64,000 nucleotides of DNA. Origin: Ihuprevotella massiliensis. GTDB taxonomy: Bacteria; Bacteroidota; Bacteroidia; Bacteroidales; Bacteroidaceae. The translations under genes were made by a program, and so were the position numbers. How positions within the stretch are numbered: position 1 is the stretch's first letter; every line of letters starts with the position of its first letter. The stretch is from assembly GCA_900095835.1 (NCBI GenBank), contig LT608321.1:2692861-2756860 (forward strand). Reading direction: 5' to 3'. Of the stretch, positions 61,657 to 64,000 are shown piece after piece. The notes beneath the pieces were generated by a model. That model saw only the letters and a list, made by a program, of their open reading frames with translations. It was not told the DNA's origin and searched no databases.

Positions 61657-61664
61657 TAAATTTG
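61634..61664 (+). promoter_or_regulatory. Consensus promoter of the surface lipoprotein gene
   Basis: TTTG (61634-61637), 19-nt spacer, TAAATTTG (61657-61664): perfect Bacteroidetes promoter. The start codon is at 61811, giving a leader of about 140 nt. Confidence 0.9.
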
Positions 61665-61810
61665 CACCGAGCTTTCGAGTGTAGTAGGGGTATTCCGTAT
61701 GGTTATCCTCACACTATTGAGCTCCTCTCTCAGTATCTCAATCAAACACCAGTGTACTACGCTGGTTCTATCGACAAAGATATCAACATTATAAACCAAT
61801 TCATTACGTA

Positions 61811-64000
61811 ATGAAAAAGAATCTGATTAATGCCGCATTGCTCGGTCTGCTGGTTGTTGCAGCCCCTGCATGCACATTCGTTTCTTGCAAGGACTACGAT
61901 GATGATTTCAACAAGGTGAACAACCGCCTTGATGGTTTGGAAGCTGCAAAGACCCAAATCAACTCTGAAATCACTTCCTTGAAGTCTGACTTGCAAAAGG
62001 CGAACGAAAAAGCTACACAGCTTGAAGCTAAACTTGCTGAGTACGCTACTAAGACTGAGCTCAAAAACGGTCTCGCTGCTAAGGCTGACAAGACTGAGCT
62101 CCAAAATGGTCTCGCTCTCAAGGCTGACAAGACTGAGCTCCAAAATGGTCTTGCTCTCAAGGCTGACAAAACTGAACTCGAAGCTGCTGTAAAGAATCTT
62201 ACTGCTAAGATTGCTGAAGTTGCTAAGCTCGAAACTCGTATCGAAGCTCTCGAAAAAGCTAAGGCTGAATTGACTGCTTTGGTTGCCTCTAAGGTTGATC
62301 AAAAAGCTTACGATGCTAAGGTTGCTGAAATCGAAGGTCGTTTGACTTCTGCTGAATCCAAGGTTACGCTTGTTACTAACAAGGCTAACACTTTGGAGCA
62401 AACCTTGACTGCTTTGAAGAATAAGGTTGACAACCAGCTCGTGGCTCTTGATAAGTTCAACGAAAAGGTTGCTGCTCTCGATGCTAAGGATGCTGATCTT
62501 CAAAAGCAAATCGATGCTCTTAAGAAGACTGTAAACGAAGAGGTTGCTGCGTTGAAGAAGGACGTTAAAGCTCTTCAAGATGCTGGTTTCCAAACTGAAG
62601 CTCAAGTAGACGCTAAGGTCCTCGTGGTTTCAAAACGTGTGGATGTCTTGGAAGAGAGAGTCAACATGTTGAGCATCGCTAAGGTTACTTCACTCGTATT
62701 CGAACCTACTCACTTCGAAGATGGTATCGAAAGCATCTTCAGCGCTGAATACTTGTTCAAGGCTCTCACTAAGCTTGACAAGGCTGACGATAAGGGTGTA
62801 GTTGATTTCAAGAACGAAGCTGAAGTTGCTGCTGATGTAACTACTGCTAACTATGCTGAAGCTACTTACCACGTGAACCCCAGCAATGCTAAGGTGGACA
62901 CTAATAAGGAAAACTTCGCATTCTTGGATCTCCGTAGCACAACTCGTGCTGCTGCTCCTGCTGTTACCGTTGAAAGTGTGAAACTCGAAAATGGTAAGCT
63001 CGTTGTAGGTTTCCACAACAACCTTCCTGCAGAAACTCCTGCTGCTGCTGGTCAATTGGCTGAAATCAACGTTGTTGCTTTGAGCTACACTGAAAAGGAC
63101 GACAAGACTGCTCGTGCCGTTGTTTCTGACTACGCTCGCGTGGTAAACGATCTCTATGAAGATCTCCGCATCGGTAAGGCTACTGAAGACGAAATCCTCG
63201 CTCCTCTCTACCTTAAGAAGGCTGGTGAAACTAACTTGGAAGGTCTTACTGCCGCTGAAAAGGAAAATCGTACTTTCACAGTGTTGAACGATGGTACTCC
63301 TGCTAAGCTCGCTGAACAAGTTCGTTCTTATGGTGAAAATGAAGGTGCTCTTGCTCCTATCGATGAGAACGCTGCTTCAGAAAGCGAATTGAAGGATGCA
63401 GGTTTCCACTACGAGTACGCACTCGTTAAGGATGGTGCTGCTGACAAGTCTACCGAAATCTTCACTATCGATCCTAAGACCGGTGACCTCAAGGTTGCGT
63501 TTGACGAAGAAAAGCCTTACCAACACTTGGGTAAGACAGTTAAGGTTCGTGTAACTTTGGTTGACGATGCTGGTAAGGTAGCTTCTGTAGGTTACTTCTA
63601 CGCTCGCGTTGCTTCTCCTGCTAAGGTTGTTGCTACTGTTGTTAATGACAGCGAACTCAAGGCTGTTTGCGATAAGACTAGCGCACATCCTAACTTGGTA
63701 GTAGACCTCGAACCTCTTACTAAGTACTTGGCTAAGAACTTCGGTATGGCTGAGGCTGACGTTTGGAAGAATGGTCCTACTAACAACTTCACTATCTTGA
63801 CTCCTGGTGGTTTCCATCAACAATACACTGTTAAGGATAATGTTGCTGATGTAGTGCCTGTTGCTAAGCGTCTTGGTAACCTCAAGCGTTCTATCACAGC
63901 TGATGGTAAGAACATCCTTACTTGGAGCGGTCTTACTGAAGAGAAGGTAGCTAACCTCCGTAAGGCTGGTGAAACTGCTTCTGTTATCCTCCAAGTTGTG
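61811..64000 (+). CDS. Large coiled-coil surface lipoprotein, partial
   Basis: 730 codons are visible without a stop; the C-terminus is beyond the window. Signal peptide 1-25 with a lipobox at FVSC26 (alternatively AAPAC21), followed by KDYDDD, an acidic stretch that fits a Bacteroidetes surface-export signal. Residues about 35-290 are Lys/Glu/Ala-rich coiled coil, including four 13-residue repeats. After residue 300 the protein is mixed, with Ig-like beta-rich segments. Codon use is strongly biased (GCT, AAG, GTT, CTC or TTG, GAA), unlike neighbouring genes, typical of very high expression. Similar CKDYDDD lipoproteins occur in Bacteroidales. An S-layer or adhesin role is possible but not shown. 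Confidence 0.85.
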   Translation, partial: MKKNLINAALLGLLVVAAPACTFVSCKDYDDDFNKVNNRLDGLEAAKTQINSEITSLKSDLQKANEKATQLEAKLAEYATKTELKNGLAAKADKTELQNGLALKADKTELQNGLALKADKTELEAAVKNLTAKIAEVAKLETRIEALEKAKAELTALVASKVDQKAYDAKVAEIEGRLTSAESKVTLVTNKANTLEQTLTALKNKVDNQLVALDKFNEKVAALDAKDADLQKQIDALKKTVNEEVAALKKDVKALQDAGFQTEAQVDAKVLVVSKRVDVLEERVNMLSIAKVTSLVFEPTHFEDGIESIFSAEYLFKALTKLDKADDKGVVDFKNEAEVAADVTTANYAEATYHVNPSNAKVDTNKENFAFLDLRSTTRAAAPAVTVESVKLENGKLVVGFHNNLPAETPAAAGQLAEINVVALSYTEKDDKTARAVVSDYARVVNDLYEDLRIGKATEDEILAPLYLKKAGETNLEGLTAAEKENRTFTVLNDGTPAKLAEQVRSYGENEGALAPIDENAASESELKDAGFHYEYALVKDGAADKSTEIFTIDPKTGDLKVAFDEEKPYQHLGKTVKVRVTLVDDAGKVASVGYFYARVASPAKVVATVVNDSELKAVCDKTSAHPNLVVDLEPLTKYLAKNFGMAEADVWKNGPTNNFTILTPGGFHQQYTVKDNVADVVPVAKRLGNLKRSITADGKNILTWSGLTEEKVANLRKAGETASVILQVV
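62042..62197 (+). repeat. Four 39-bp tandem repeats in the surface lipoprotein gene
   Basis: Units 62042-62080, 62081-62119, 62120-62158, 62159-62197 encode variants of KADKTELQNGLAL. Units 2 and 3 differ by a single base, so copy number could change by slippage or recombination in frame. Confidence 0.9.

Noticed and set aside
61623-61811. 62-codon frame in the surface-lipoprotein leader, overlapping the start codon as TAATG
   Set aside because: Its TTG start precedes the consensus promoter's expected transcription start, with no internal ATG in frame, so it could not be translated from this transcript.
1-64000. Prophage, integrative element, IS element or toxin-antitoxin/defence island
   Set aside because: No integrase, transposase, structural phage, conjugation, restriction or toxin genes in any frame; tRNA genes show no adjacent integrase or repeated 3' ends.

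Overview
The window looks like a chromosome segment of a member of the Bacteroidales, in the Porphyromonadaceae/Prevotellaceae range by gene content. I cannot name the genus. The evidence is the gene families (OmpP1/FadL porin, DUF1573, DUF4374, DUF4421, DUF5686, a Ser-type sulfatase, TonB-dependent receptors), Bacteroidetes promoters of the TTTG-N19/20-TAnnTTTG type, and gene starts without Shine-Dalgarno sequences. There is no rRNA, phage, transposase, CRISPR array or plasmid gene. Most of the window is core housekeeping DNA.

Layout. 1-2.9 kb (minus): sulfatase (runs off the left edge), manC, DUF1573 protein. 3-16.7 kb (plus): ruvC, a secreted unknown, an OmpP1/FadL porin, ffh-folD, a family 2 glycosyltransferase, radC, a MIP18/SufT-like factor, comF, lpxH, and a NatAB-like ABC exporter. 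17-19 kb: an outer-membrane barrel of the TonB-receptor type. 19.4-24.2 kb (minus): five genes that look like a polar-lipid head-group locus (nucleotidyltransferase, ATP-grasp, CDP-alcohol phosphatidyltransferase, LPG-synthase-type membrane protein, HAD phosphatase). 24.4-29.4 kb (minus): rlmN-pdxA-DUF5686. 29.7-37.5 kb: sugar permease, aldo/keto reductase, four tRNAs (two Lys-CTT, Glu-CTC, Ser-GCT), ugd, and three oxidoreductases. 38.5-46.2 kb (minus): recQ-glnS-TPR protein-GH20 hexosaminidase. 46.4-50 kb (plus): a TonB receptor with a DUF4374 lipoprotein, resembling a siderophore uptake pair. 50-53.9 kb (minus): tig-clpP-clpX. 54-60.8 kb (plus): fmt, aguA-aguB (agmatine to putrescine), a 5'-nucleotidase, a DUF4421 barrel. 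61.8 kb to the right edge: a large, apparently highly expressed coiled-coil surface lipoprotein with its own consensus promoter.

The most unusual content is non-coding. (1) Five copies of a ~195-bp element with 19-20-bp inverted termini and an internal palindrome. Each copy starts 0-33 nt after a stop codon, and two copies bracket aguAB. (2) A ~21-bp-period repeat (core TCCGACGTTTTTCG) occurs in at least four intergenic regions, and a related 7-codon repeat sits in frame inside the head-group nucleotidyltransferase. (3) A degenerate ~10-bp repeat (TCTAACGTCTAA) lies directly against the start codons of lpxH, the ABC ATPase and the ATP-grasp gene. I propose these three repeat families and the head-group locus as the best candidates for undescribed biology.
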